In this document: positions 29,294-37,479 of the stretch, in pieces
Layout: each line of letters starts with the position of its first letter
How positions within the stretch are numbered: position 1 is the stretch's first letter
Origin: Burkholderiales bacterium
GTDB lineage: Bacteria > Pseudomonadota > Gammaproteobacteria > Burkholderiales > Burkholderiaceae_D
Assembly (NCBI GenBank): GCA_016177875.1
Contig: JACOUL010000052.1
Span: 50,459-114,458, forward strand
Length of the DNA: 64,000 bases
Direction: 5' to 3'
Notes under the pieces: generated by a model
Seen by the model: only the letters and a program-made list of their open reading frames with translations
Database searches by the model: none
Told to the model about the DNA's origin: nothing
Position numbers and translations under genes: made by a program

Positions 29294-29854
29294 ATGGCAT
29301 CTCCTCTTCGCATCCTTGGTATTTCGGGTAGTTTGCGCAAGCTGTCTTATAACAGCGCTGCTTTGCGGGCTGCGCAAGAATTACAACCGAACGATATGTC
29401 GATCGAAAGCTTCGATCTGACGGAAATTCCGCTGTACAGCGAAGACGTGCGCACACACGGTTATCCGCCGCCCGTGCAAGCTTTCCGCGACAAAATTGCT
29501 TCCGCCGATGGGCTTCTGATCGTTACCCCCGAATACAATTATTCATTTCCGGGCGTATTGAAAAACGCAATCGACTGGGCATCGCGTCCGCCCAACCAGC
29601 CTTTTGACGGCAAACCGATCGCGATGATGGGCGCATCCCTGGGAACATTCGGCACCGCACGTGCCCAATATCATTTGCGTCAATGCTTTGTCTCCGTCAA
29701 CGCATTTGTTCTCAATAAACCCGAAGTCATGATTGCGCAAGCCGGCGATAAATTCGATGAACAAGGCAAACTTACCGATCGCATGGCCCGCGAGCAAATT
29801 CAAAGATTGCTCATCGCGTTAGCGGACTGGACGCGCCGGCTGCAAACCCGCTAG
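29294..29854 (+). CDS. NADPH-dependent FMN reductase (flavodoxin-like)
   Basis: 186 residues from ATG 29294, chosen because MASPLRILGISGSLRKLSYN is the family N-terminus; the open frame continues 34 codons upstream without protein-like content. GISGSLR binds FMN phosphate, TPEYNYSFPGVLKNAIDWAS is the flavin/NADPH signature. Reduces flavin or quinone-like acceptors in the cytoplasm. Divergent from the EAL gene, no operon partner. The stop codon lies in a short tandem duplication. Confidence 0.93.
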   Translation: MASPLRILGISGSLRKLSYNSAALRAAQELQPNDMSIESFDLTEIPLYSEDVRTHGYPPPVQAFRDKIASADGLLIVTPEYNYSFPGVLKNAIDWASRPPNQPFDGKPIAMMGASLGTFGTARAQYHLRQCFVSVNAFVLNKPEVMIAQAGDKFDEQGKLTDRMAREQIQRLLIALADWTRRLQTR

Positions 29855-29867
29855 GCTGCAAACCCGC
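29838..29867. repeat. 16-bp tandem duplication over the FMN reductase stop
   Basis: GGCTGCAAACCCGC occurs at 29838-29851 and 29854-29867, joined by TA, so the last four codons and the stop region are duplicated. Only the first copy is translated. Confidence 0.8.
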
Positions 29868-30127
29868 GATCCCATCACGCCGTTTCTCTACTCTTCATTA
29901 ACGCATTGCCTTGATTGTGCAAGCGTTAACTTTCCTCGTCTTCTTCATTCCATTCATTCATAACAAGTCGCTTGCCCCTTGCATGCAAAAGCGACACGAA
30001 AAATCGTATCGTCTTCGCAAAAGTAACCAAGATTTCCGCGCAATGCCCCACATTAATCTTGACTCGAGAAAATCGCTCTTTACAATGGGCAAGGTTGTTC
30101 GCAAAAAATTTTCAAGCACCATTGCTT

Positions 30128-31399
30128 ATGAGCAGTCTCATCCGCCCGGCGCGCAGTGCACGGAAACAATGGAAATGGTTACTTTCCATTGCTGCCATGT
30201 CCTGCGGCTTGAGTCTTTCGACTAAGAGCTGCATTGCCCAAGTTCCTCCCCCTGAAATCGATGCTTCACTCAATGAAGACATCGTCATGATTCCGGTGAA
30301 AGCGAATGCTGCTCGCAAATCCACGCGTGCAAGTAAATCAAGCGGCGCCGACATCGCCGGCGTGGCAGGCGTGTTGAACGCAGCACCACCGACGACGTCG
30401 AGTTGGAACGGGGAGCTTGAAACCACGCTTTATAAGCCGCCGGGAGAAGGTCCTTTTCCGATCCTGATCTTGAACCACGGCAAAGCGCCCGGCAATCCGC
30501 GTGCGCAAGAACGTGCGCGCTTTTTAGCCATCAGCCGCGAATTCATGAAGCGCGGCTACGCCGTCGTCATTCCGATGCGTACAGGCTTTTCCAAATCGAG
30601 CGGCGATTATGTAGAGCAGCATTGCAACATGACTGCCAATGGCCAGATTCAGGCACGCGATTTACAAAGCGTATTGGATTACGTCTTACAGCAGCCGTGG
30701 GCCGATCATGACCGTGTCGTGCTCGCCGGCCAATCCTACGGTGGCTTGACGGCAATGGCATTCGCGACGCAAAACACGCCCGGGGTGCGCGGCGTCCTCA
30801 ATTTTGCCGGGGGCTTGATGACCAAGGGTTGCCAATGGCAAGAATCGCTCGTGAAAGCATTCGGCAACTACGGCGCGGAAACTGCCATCCCGAGCATCTG
30901 GTTCTATGGCCAGAACGACAGCTATTTCGGCCCGGAACTCGCTGCACGCATGCACGCCGCCTACACTCGCGCAGGCGGCGATGCGACGCTGGTGGCATAT
31001 GGTCCGTTCAAAAATGACGCTCACTCCATGAGCGGCAGTCGCGACGGCGTGGCGATCTGGTGGCCGGAAACGAAAAAATTCCTGCAGAAGATCGGCATGC
31101 CGACGGCAGAAACTTTCAAAGTAGCCGAACCGTATCTGCCTTCGAAATCCGATTTCGCGACGGTCGACAGTATCGATGCCGTACCGTATCTGCAAGACAA
31201 GGGCCGCGAACAATATCGTGTGTTCTTGACCAAATCCATGCCGCGCGCATTTGCGCTCTCACCTACCGGCGCCTGGAGCTGGACTGAAGATGGCGACGAT
31301 CCGGCCGAGCGTGCGCTTACCAATTGCCAAAAGAATAGTCCGCTGCCGTGCAAGTTATATGCTGTGAACGACTACGTGGTGTGGAACACGAATAATTAA
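30128..31399 (+). CDS. Exported dienelactone-hydrolase-like alpha/beta hydrolase
   Basis: 423 residues from ATG 30128: basic start, hydrophobic WLLSIAAMSCGLSLS and SCIA cleavage region form a signal peptide; the frame opens upstream without support. Mature part: LILNHGKAPGNPRAQERAR, RGYAVVIPMRTGFSKS, nucleophile Ser in LAGQSYGGLTAM, and His in KNDAHSMSG. A periplasmic serine hydrolase with unknown substrate. The C-terminal 100 residues form an extra module (LPSKSDFATVDSIDAVPYL, SWTEDGDDPAERALTNCQ). Convergent with the binding-protein gene at 31416. Confidence 0.88.
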   Translation: MSSLIRPARSARKQWKWLLSIAAMSCGLSLSTKSCIAQVPPPEIDASLNEDIVMIPVKANAARKSTRASKSSGADIAGVAGVLNAAPPTTSSWNGELETTLYKPPGEGPFPILILNHGKAPGNPRAQERARFLAISREFMKRGYAVVIPMRTGFSKSSGDYVEQHCNMTANGQIQARDLQSVLDYVLQQPWADHDRVVLAGQSYGGLTAMAFATQNTPGVRGVLNFAGGLMTKGCQWQESLVKAFGNYGAETAIPSIWFYGQNDSYFGPELAARMHAAYTRAGGDATLVAYGPFKNDAHSMSGSRDGVAIWWPETKKFLQKIGMPTAETFKVAEPYLPSKSDFATVDSIDAVPYLQDKGREQYRVFLTKSMPRAFALSPTGAWSWTEDGDDPAERALTNCQKNSPLPCKLYAVNDYVVWNTNN

Positions 31400-31415
31400 C
31401 CGGCTTTCATCCAGT

Positions 31416-32237
31416 TTACTTCGGCTGCCCGTTGTGGCGAAGCTTCTCGAAATTCGCATCTAAAATACGCCTCACTTCTCCTGAGCGAACCATCGCCGCC
31501 AACGCGGCATCGAATTCCGCACGCTTGAAAAGACAAGGGCTGAGCTTGGACCAAGCCGCAAAATTTTCCGTCGCCGTCACGAACGGCTGCAATGCGGTGA
31601 AATCCGCCTCGCGGCGCGCCTGTACCAAGTAGGAAATTGCAGGATAGTAACTATTGACGAAGTAATCGCTACGCCCCTTGGCCAGCGAAGCAAAACTCAA
31701 CTCTATCGTATCGGCGGACTCCACCTTGAGATTACGAGCCAAATATTCGTCGAAGCCGCCGCCGAATTTATTGCCGACGGTGACTACGCCGCGCTTCGTA
31801 GTGAGATCATCCCAGACGCGATAGGGAAATTTTTGATCCGAACGGACAAAGACGGCGACCGGATTGGTAAAGATCGGCACGGTCGAATACGCTAAATAGG
31901 CTTGACGGTCCGGCGTATTCTTAAGCTCCGCGATCAAATCCACTTTCCCCGCCTTGGCTCCTTCCAATACGTTAGGAAAAGTCCCAACATAACGGATTTC
32001 GTATGGCACGTGAATACGCGTCAAAGCAAGTGCTGCAATTTCGATTGCGGAACCGCGCAAAGTCTTGTTATCGGACCAGGAAAACGGCGGATAGTCGGGA
32101 TCGCCGGTGAGAATGACGCGCTTACATTCGCGGACATCTCCCGCATGTGCAAACGGCATGAAAGCAAGCGTCACGAGAAGGAGGCCGAGCAAGGGCACAC
32201 AGCGCCCCGGTTTCCGCATTTTGCTCGGAATTTTCAT
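31416..32237 (-). CDS. Periplasmic amino-acid-type (family 3) solute-binding protein
   Basis: 273 residues with signal peptide (CVPLLGLLLVTLAFMPFAHA) and an SBP_bac_3 pattern: ILTGDPDYPPFSW, GSAIEIAALAL, AELKNTPDRQAYLAYSTVPIF, and C-terminal AAMVRSGEVRRILDANFEKL. No transport genes adjoin; it follows a kinase-regulator operon by 84 bases, so it may be a sensory accessory rather than a transporter subunit (inference). Two cysteines could form a disulphide. Confidence 0.9.
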   Translation of the reverse strand: MKIPSKMRKPGRCVPLLGLLLVTLAFMPFAHAGDVRECKRVILTGDPDYPPFSWSDNKTLRGSAIEIAALALTRIHVPYEIRYVGTFPNVLEGAKAGKVDLIAELKNTPDRQAYLAYSTVPIFTNPVAVFVRSDQKFPYRVWDDLTTKRGVVTVGNKFGGGFDEYLARNLKVESADTIELSFASLAKGRSDYFVNSYYPAISYLVQARREADFTALQPFVTATENFAAWSKLSPCLFKRAEFDAALAAMVRSGEVRRILDANFEKLRHNGQPK

Positions 32238-32268
32238 ATCGCCCTCTTCTCAATTGGTCCGCTTCTAC

Positions 32269-32291
32269 CCAATCCTATGATTCAGGATTGG
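32269..32291. repeat. 8-bp inverted repeat between FixJ-type regulator and binding protein
   Basis: CCAATCCT / AGGATTGG with a seven-base loop, 32 bases upstream of the binding-protein start. No T tract follows on the minus strand, so it could be an operator or processing hairpin. Confidence 0.5.
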
Positions 32292-32321
32292 CAGCATAGC
32301 ACACCAATATGACGAAAAAGC

Positions 32322-32966
32322 TTAATTGCCAGTAGTGGATTTTTTTGGATGAAGCAAGCCGAGCTGTGAAGCAATCGAGGCCAATTCCGCCATCGATTTC
32401 ACTTGCATCTTTTCCGTAATGCTATGGCGATGGGCCTTGACGGTACGTTCCGTGTTGCCGAGCTGGTAGGCGATCTGCTTATTCAGCATACCCGTTACGA
32501 GCAGGTCGAAGACTTCGCGCTCACGCGCCGTCAGCGACTCTACCCGACGCATCAGTTCCTTGAGATTCGCTTGCGTGGCATGGGTATCACTATACCGTTG
32601 CAGTGCGCGTCGAACGGCATCTAACAAATCTTCCTTCGATACCGGCTTGGACAAAAAATCTTCGGCACCGGCCTTGATCGCTCGCACACTCATGGCAATG
32701 TCACCGTGCCCGGTGAGGAACACGATGGGCAAGCCGCAATGTTGCCTCAGCAGATGTTCCTGTAACTGTACGCCGCTCAAACCAGGCATGTTCACGTCCA
32801 GCAAGATACAGCCACCTACATCACCGTGGCTGATTTCCAGGAAGCTGGCCGCCGATTCATAGGTCGCTACTCGATAGCCGGCGGCTGCCAACAGCCGCGA
32901 CAATGCCGTACGCAGGGAATCGTCGTCGTCGACGATATGGACCAATGGCGCGCCGGGCTCGCCCAT
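32322..32966 (-). CDS. FixJ-type response regulator
   Basis: 214 residues. Receiver with VHIVDDDDSLRTAL, phosphoacceptor in ILLDVNMPGLSG, Thr in VFLTGHGDI, Lys in FLSKPVS, followed by the FixJ linker and LuxR-type helix-turn-helix (SLTAREREVFDLLVTGMLNKQIA and TERTVKAHR). Its ATG shares one base with the stop of the receiver-kinase gene (TAATG). Terminal output of the three-gene hybrid-kinase operon; the repeated dyad upstream of this operon and of the chemotaxis-like operon is a candidate binding site (inference). Confidence 0.94.
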   Translation of the reverse strand: MGEPGAPLVHIVDDDDSLRTALSRLLAAAGYRVATYESAASFLEISHGDVGGCILLDVNMPGLSGVQLQEHLLRQHCGLPIVFLTGHGDIAMSVRAIKAGAEDFLSKPVSKEDLLDAVRRALQRYSDTHATQANLKELMRRVESLTAREREVFDLLVTGMLNKQIAYQLGNTERTVKAHRHSITEKMQVKSMAELASIASQLGLLHPKKSTTGN

Positions 32967-34186
32967 TACCTCGCCCCGCTTTCCAAAGGCAACCTGAAAT
33001 ACACGCTGGCGCCCAGCGGATTATTTTCCGCCCATATCTGCCCGCCATGTGCATGAATCAAGGCGGCGGTAATCGACAAGCCCATGCCCAAGCCGTGCGG
33101 CTTAGTCGTGAAGAAGGACTCAAAGGCATGTTCGATATGCTCGAAACCGACACCCGCATCTGTCACGATAACTTCCGCATACGCTTGCTCCACTGCTTGA
33201 ACGCGGATATGGATCGTACGCTTTTCCACCGGCGTATCGGCCATCGCATCCATGCCGTTAAGAACCAGGTTAATCATCACCTGCTGCAATTGAATGCGGT
33301 CCGCCAAAACTTTCACCGCTTCCGGCGCCGGCTCGGAAAATATCCTCGCATTGCGCATCTTCGCTTCCGCACCCAGGAATTTTGCAACGTCCTCGGCTAT
33401 TTCATTGATATCGATTTCCTCGATCTCCGTCTGATTCTTATTGAGCATGTTTCGCATGCGCTGGAGAATCTGGTTCGCGCGCTGATCGTCACGCCGGATG
33501 TCGGCAAGTATTTCCTTGACTTCTTCAACCGCAGGCGGATCCTGTTCCAGAAACAATTCCGCCGCTTCCGCATTGCTCAGGATCGCCGCCAAAGGCTGTC
33601 GCAGATCGTGCGCAATCGCGGCGGAATATACGGAAGAAGTAATATTGCGATTCATATGCGCAATTTCCGCAAGGCGCTTGCGCGACTCCTTGTGCGCTTC
33701 GGCGAGTTCCCTGCATTTTTCGTCAACCAGCTGCTGCAGATGACGATTATGGTACTCCAAGCGTTTTCGTAAGCCGCGCAATTGCAAATGCGTGCTGACA
33801 CGCGCATGCACTTCTTCGAACTGGAAGGGCTTGGTGATGAAATCGACGGCGCCCAGCTTAAAGCCTTTTACCTTGTCGGACGTTTCGGTCAATGCGGAAA
33901 GAAAAATGATCGGCACTTCGGCCAGCTGGGGATGCCGCTTGAAACGAGCACATACTTCATAACCATCCATTTCCGGCATGGTGATATCCAGCAATACCAA
34001 GTCGGGTACGCTCTTTTCCGCCGCGCGCAAAGCCAGCGATCCGCTCGGAAAAGCGAAAATATCCAGGCCGCGGTCGCCCAGCATGTTCTTGAGCAAAGTG
34101 AGATTTTCCGGCGTATCGTCGACCAGCATGACGCGCACTGCCTGAGCGTCGACATCGCCGATGACTTGAGGATTTATTGTTGTCAT
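32966..34186 (-). CDS. Receiver domain fused to HisKA histidine kinase
   Basis: 406 residues. Receiver (about 15-135: MLVDDTPENLTLL, Asp in VLLDITMPEMDGYEVC, Lys in FITKPF), coiled-coil linker, HisKA with AIAHDLRQPLAAILSNAE, HATPase_c (NLVLNGMDAM, DAGVGFEHIEHAFESFFTTKP, GLGMGLSITAAL). Soluble. Overlaps the hybrid kinase upstream by ATGA and FixJ-type gene downstream by one base. The layout predicts hybrid kinase to this protein to the FixJ-type regulator. Confidence 0.94.
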   Translation of the reverse strand: MTTINPQVIGDVDAQAVRVMLVDDTPENLTLLKNMLGDRGLDIFAFPSGSLALRAAEKSVPDLVLLDITMPEMDGYEVCARFKRHPQLAEVPIIFLSALTETSDKVKGFKLGAVDFITKPFQFEEVHARVSTHLQLRGLRKRLEYHNRHLQQLVDEKCRELAEAHKESRKRLAEIAHMNRNITSSVYSAAIAHDLRQPLAAILSNAEAAELFLEQDPPAVEEVKEILADIRRDDQRANQILQRMRNMLNKNQTEIEEIDINEIAEDVAKFLGAEAKMRNARIFSEPAPEAVKVLADRIQLQQVMINLVLNGMDAMADTPVEKRTIHIRVQAVEQAYAEVIVTDAGVGFEHIEHAFESFFTTKPHGLGMGLSITAALIHAHGGQIWAENNPLGASVYFRLPLESGAR

Positions 34187-37100
34187 GATTGCTCCCGGCG
34201 AGGCTTCAAAAGAGCCAAAATGCGCGCGTAGTCGAAGCGTTGCACTAATTCATGCAAACGTTCATATACATATGGCTGCTGTTCCCGTAATCGCTCATCC
34301 AGGCATTTTTCAAAGCGTAGCACATCGCCGTTCTCGATTAATCCCATCAGCTCTGCAGCGAGGGCTCCGTCGAGCCCGCCGAGGTCGACACTAAGATCGC
34401 CGTTGCCGTTCCTTGCCGACGTTGTTTCATTCTCATAACGGTAGACGATGGCGGGAAACACGCGCTGGATCTCGGCAAATATCTCTTGCTCGCGAAACGG
34501 CTTGCCGACGAATCCGTCGATGCCTGCGGCAAAAGCGAGCCGCCGCTCTTCCTCGAATGCCCCAGCGCTGACCATGATGATGCGCACTTCGTTCCCCTTC
34601 GGCAGCGCCCGGATCATGCGCGTCGCCGCCAGTCCATCTATACCGGGCATACGCCGGTCCATCAACACGATGTCCGGTCGCCATTCGTCGACGACGGCAG
34701 CCAAGTCCTTGCCTCCGGCCTCCTCACGGATGGCCGAAATGCCGATCCCAGACAACATGAGACGCAGAATGTCTCGATTGGATTCGATATCGTCCACGAT
34801 CAAAATTTTGGGCTGAACCGAATCCTGCGCCAATGCTGCGACGCGTCCGGTTTCGATTTGCTCATTTTCGATGCTTGTACCTTCGCCCGGCAGTCCGATG
34901 AAGGAAAACCGCACTGCGGTTCCTTTGCCCGTTGAGCTTTGCAAGCTCACATCGCCGTCCATCATGCGTGCGTACTGGCGGCTAATCGCCATACCTAGTC
35001 CGGTACCTCCCTTGCGATTGCCGCTTTCTGTCTGCTCGAATGCTTCGAATACCTTGGCTTGTTCATGTTCCGGAATGCCGGGTCCGGTATCGGTGACGAT
35101 AATGCCGACGAAAATTTTCGGCCCTTCTTCTTTGCGCGCGCTTACCGCGACCTTGATACCGCCATCATCCGTAAATTTAATCGCATTGCCGAGAATATTG
35201 ACCAGCACCTGCCGTACTTTGGTCGCGTCCGCGCATAAATTTTCCGGTACGCTGTCGTCGATGCCGAAATCCAGTTTCAAACCCTTTTCAAATGCGCGCA
35301 TCTTGAACATCGAATCGATATCCTTCAGCATTGCGCGAATATTGAAGTTATCGCGCGAAAGGGTAACGCCCCCCGCTTCGATCTTGGACATTTCCAGCAC
35401 GTCATTGATCAACGCCATCAGATGATCACCGCTGCGCGCGATGACGGCCGCATAGTCCTTGAGTTTGCCAGTGAGTTCGGGCATGCGCTCCATCAACTGG
35501 GTATAGCCAAGAATCGCATTCATCGGCGTGCGAATCTCGTGGCTCATATGGGACAGGAAAGTGCTCTTGGCGCGGCTCGCTGCTTGCGCTTGCGTCAAGG
35601 CCACGGAAAGCGCAGCCGTACGTTCCGCGACCTGCTCTTCCAATCTTTGCCGATGACTGCGCAATTCCGCTTCGGCATTCTTACGGTCGGTGATATCGAT
35701 GATGCTGGCACGCAGCAGATTGCGGCCCTTGGCCGGCAAACGCGCCAGCCAGATTTGACAAGGAATATCTCTGCCGCTCTTAGTGCGCACCGTACGCTCG
35801 AATACCAGGCTTTCGCCCCCCAAGGCGCGTTGCGCATTTTCTTCTATGCTGTGCTTCAGCATGGCGTCGCCCGCCGAAATCGGCGCATAAAGCTGCCGCA
35901 ATTCGATTTGCAGCAAGTCCTCGCGGCTGCGTTCGAACAAGCGCTCAGCCTTGCTATTAAGTTCGATGATCCTTTGCAAATCCGCGTCATAGACAAGAAT
36001 CGCTTCCGGCGCCTCTTCCACGAGAGTACGGTAGCGCTCCTGGCTTGCTACCAGCGCTTCCTCGGCCAAGGCCTTACGGCGTATCTGCCACATCAACGAG
36101 GCAATCAGCAGCGTTAACAAGAGGAAGGCGCCCGCGGTAGCCAACACTGTGTTGCGGTACTGTCCCCAAAGCGTAGGAGGACGATTGATGAAGATGGTGT
36201 CGCGCGGCAGCTTGTCAGGATCGGCGCTCCAGCGTTCCAGCTGCTGCCAGTCGTACATAGAAATCTGTTCGGCATTGAGCCGCGTGATAGGCTCGTTCAA
36301 TGCAAAGGTGCCGTTGACGATCTCGAATGCCACGGTCGCCGCTCGCACCCCCTCGTTCTTGATACTGAATATGTATCCGCCGGTATGCCCGCTTCCGATG
36401 CCGATGTCATACAGCACGAAAATAGGCGCATTCGCCTTACGGGCAATTTTTTCGAGCGCTTCCGCTGGAACGAAGTTACGCCCCGTCTTGTCGCGCCGCA
36501 CGCCCAAGTTGAAAATAATTGTTTGCGGCGGCAGCGCCGCGACATGGCGTTCGGCCTCCTCGATCGAGAGTCCCGTGGTGTCGGTAAATGCGATCTTGTC
36601 GCGCCAGAGCGCTAGCGCTGCCCGCATTTTCGCCAGACTCTTGATTTCCTCTTCACTCGTACCGCTGACCAGCACCACACGGCGCGTCGACGGAAACAAT
36701 GAAAGCGCCTGTTTCAACGACGCTTGATAATCAAGGTCTTGTGCAATCTGAACGAAGCGATGACGGCCGCGCGGCAAATTCGGCGTCACTTCACCGAGAA
36801 CGGCAACCACCGGCGCATCCGGAACCAACTCCGGCGTATCCAGCAACAGAAAATTCAATGCCGGCTGCAGCAATGTAAATACCAGATTTATCCGGCGCTT
36901 TTGGTATTTCGCCGTCAGCAGTCTTTTTTGCGCCAAGCGATATTCCGGACCGGCATTGCGCCCAAGATCGAGATATTCGACGAAAATATCGTTGCCGCTG
37001 AAGCCGGTTGACTTGAGAGTCCCGACCAAGGTGTTGATATAGGTGTCGACACCTGGCCATCCCTGCCCGAACGCAGACAAAATCAAGACTTTTGGAGAAT

Positions 37101-37260
37101 TTTGCGAGGGATCGGAGGAAAGCGCCCCATCTTGAGCGTCCTGAGAATAAGCCAACCCGGTAAAGCACCAGCCGATTGCCAGCAAAATGGCGTATAGCCA
37201 GAACTTCGAGCCGAGATTTACGCGGCACCGGCACGCGGCGAAAAATCGGCCGTGACTCAT
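34183..37260 (-). CDS. Hybrid sensor kinase with ABC-substrate-binding-like periplasmic domain
   Basis: 1025 residues from ATG 37260 (a GTG four codons earlier is possible). Order: signal/TM helix (WLYAILLAIGWCFTGLAY), periplasmic ABC_sub_bind-like domain (about 55-370: KVLILSAFGQGWPGVDTYI), TM2 (VLATAGAFLLLTLLIASLMW), PAS, coiled coil, HisKA (FLSHMSHEIRTPMNAILGYT), HATPase_c (DTGPGIPEHEQAKVFEAFEQ, GTGLGMAISRQYA), receiver (ILIVDDIESNRD, Asp in IVLMDRRMPGIDG) and a 60-residue helical C-terminal module. Senses an external small molecule and starts the phosphorelay. The promoter region holds one copy of the 16-bp dyad. Confidence 0.93.
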   Translation of the reverse strand: MSHGRFFAACRCRVNLGSKFWLYAILLAIGWCFTGLAYSQDAQDGALSSDPSQNSPKVLILSAFGQGWPGVDTYINTLVGTLKSTGFSGNDIFVEYLDLGRNAGPEYRLAQKRLLTAKYQKRRINLVFTLLQPALNFLLLDTPELVPDAPVVAVLGEVTPNLPRGRHRFVQIAQDLDYQASLKQALSLFPSTRRVVLVSGTSEEEIKSLAKMRAALALWRDKIAFTDTTGLSIEEAERHVAALPPQTIIFNLGVRRDKTGRNFVPAEALEKIARKANAPIFVLYDIGIGSGHTGGYIFSIKNEGVRAATVAFEIVNGTFALNEPITRLNAEQISMYDWQQLERWSADPDKLPRDTIFINRPPTLWGQYRNTVLATAGAFLLLTLLIASLMWQIRRKALAEEALVASQERYRTLVEEAPEAILVYDADLQRIIELNSKAERLFERSREDLLQIELRQLYAPISAGDAMLKHSIEENAQRALGGESLVFERTVRTKSGRDIPCQIWLARLPAKGRNLLRASIIDITDRKNAEAELRSHRQRLEEQVAERTAALSVALTQAQAASRAKSTFLSHMSHEIRTPMNAILGYTQLMERMPELTGKLKDYAAVIARSGDHLMALINDVLEMSKIEAGGVTLSRDNFNIRAMLKDIDSMFKMRAFEKGLKLDFGIDDSVPENLCADATKVRQVLVNILGNAIKFTDDGGIKVAVSARKEEGPKIFVGIIVTDTGPGIPEHEQAKVFEAFEQTESGNRKGGTGLGMAISRQYARMMDGDVSLQSSTGKGTAVRFSFIGLPGEGTSIENEQIETGRVAALAQDSVQPKILIVDDIESNRDILRLMLSGIGISAIREEAGGKDLAAVVDEWRPDIVLMDRRMPGIDGLAATRMIRALPKGNEVRIIMVSAGAFEEERRLAFAAGIDGFVGKPFREQEIFAEIQRVFPAIVYRYENETTSARNGNGDLSVDLGGLDGALAAELMGLIENGDVLRFEKCLDERLREQQPYVYERLHELVQRFDYARILALLKPRREQS

Positions 37261-37447
37261 CTGACATCCCACAATTCAAGCATCCCGCCCCCTGCATTAT
37301 TGTTTTAATGTTAATGCCGTGCCGATCGGAACCGCGTCGAGCCGGTGAGAACCAAGCATACCAAATGGGATTCGCATTGGCTTTATCGGCCTAACGCAAA
37401 TGGGTTCTTTCCGCTTTTACTCTAAGCGAATGCGGGATGCCTGTATC

Positions 37448-37463
37448 TTGTACTTTGGTACAG
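37448..37463. promoter_or_regulatory. 16-bp dyad, copy A (hybrid-kinase operon)
   Basis: TTGTAC-TTTG-GTACAG, about 190 bases upstream of the hybrid-kinase ATG and 17 bases past the GGDEF-EAL stop. Outer bases GCCT/AGGC extend the symmetry. Closely resembles the two dyads at 41964 and 42038. Confidence 0.55.
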
Positions 37464-37479
37464 TAGGCAAGGGAAATTT

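Noticed and set aside
29855..30127. Upstream extension of the exported hydrolase (from 29972)
   Set aside because: The extension has no protein-like pattern and would put 52 residues before the signal peptide; ATG 30128 is preferred.
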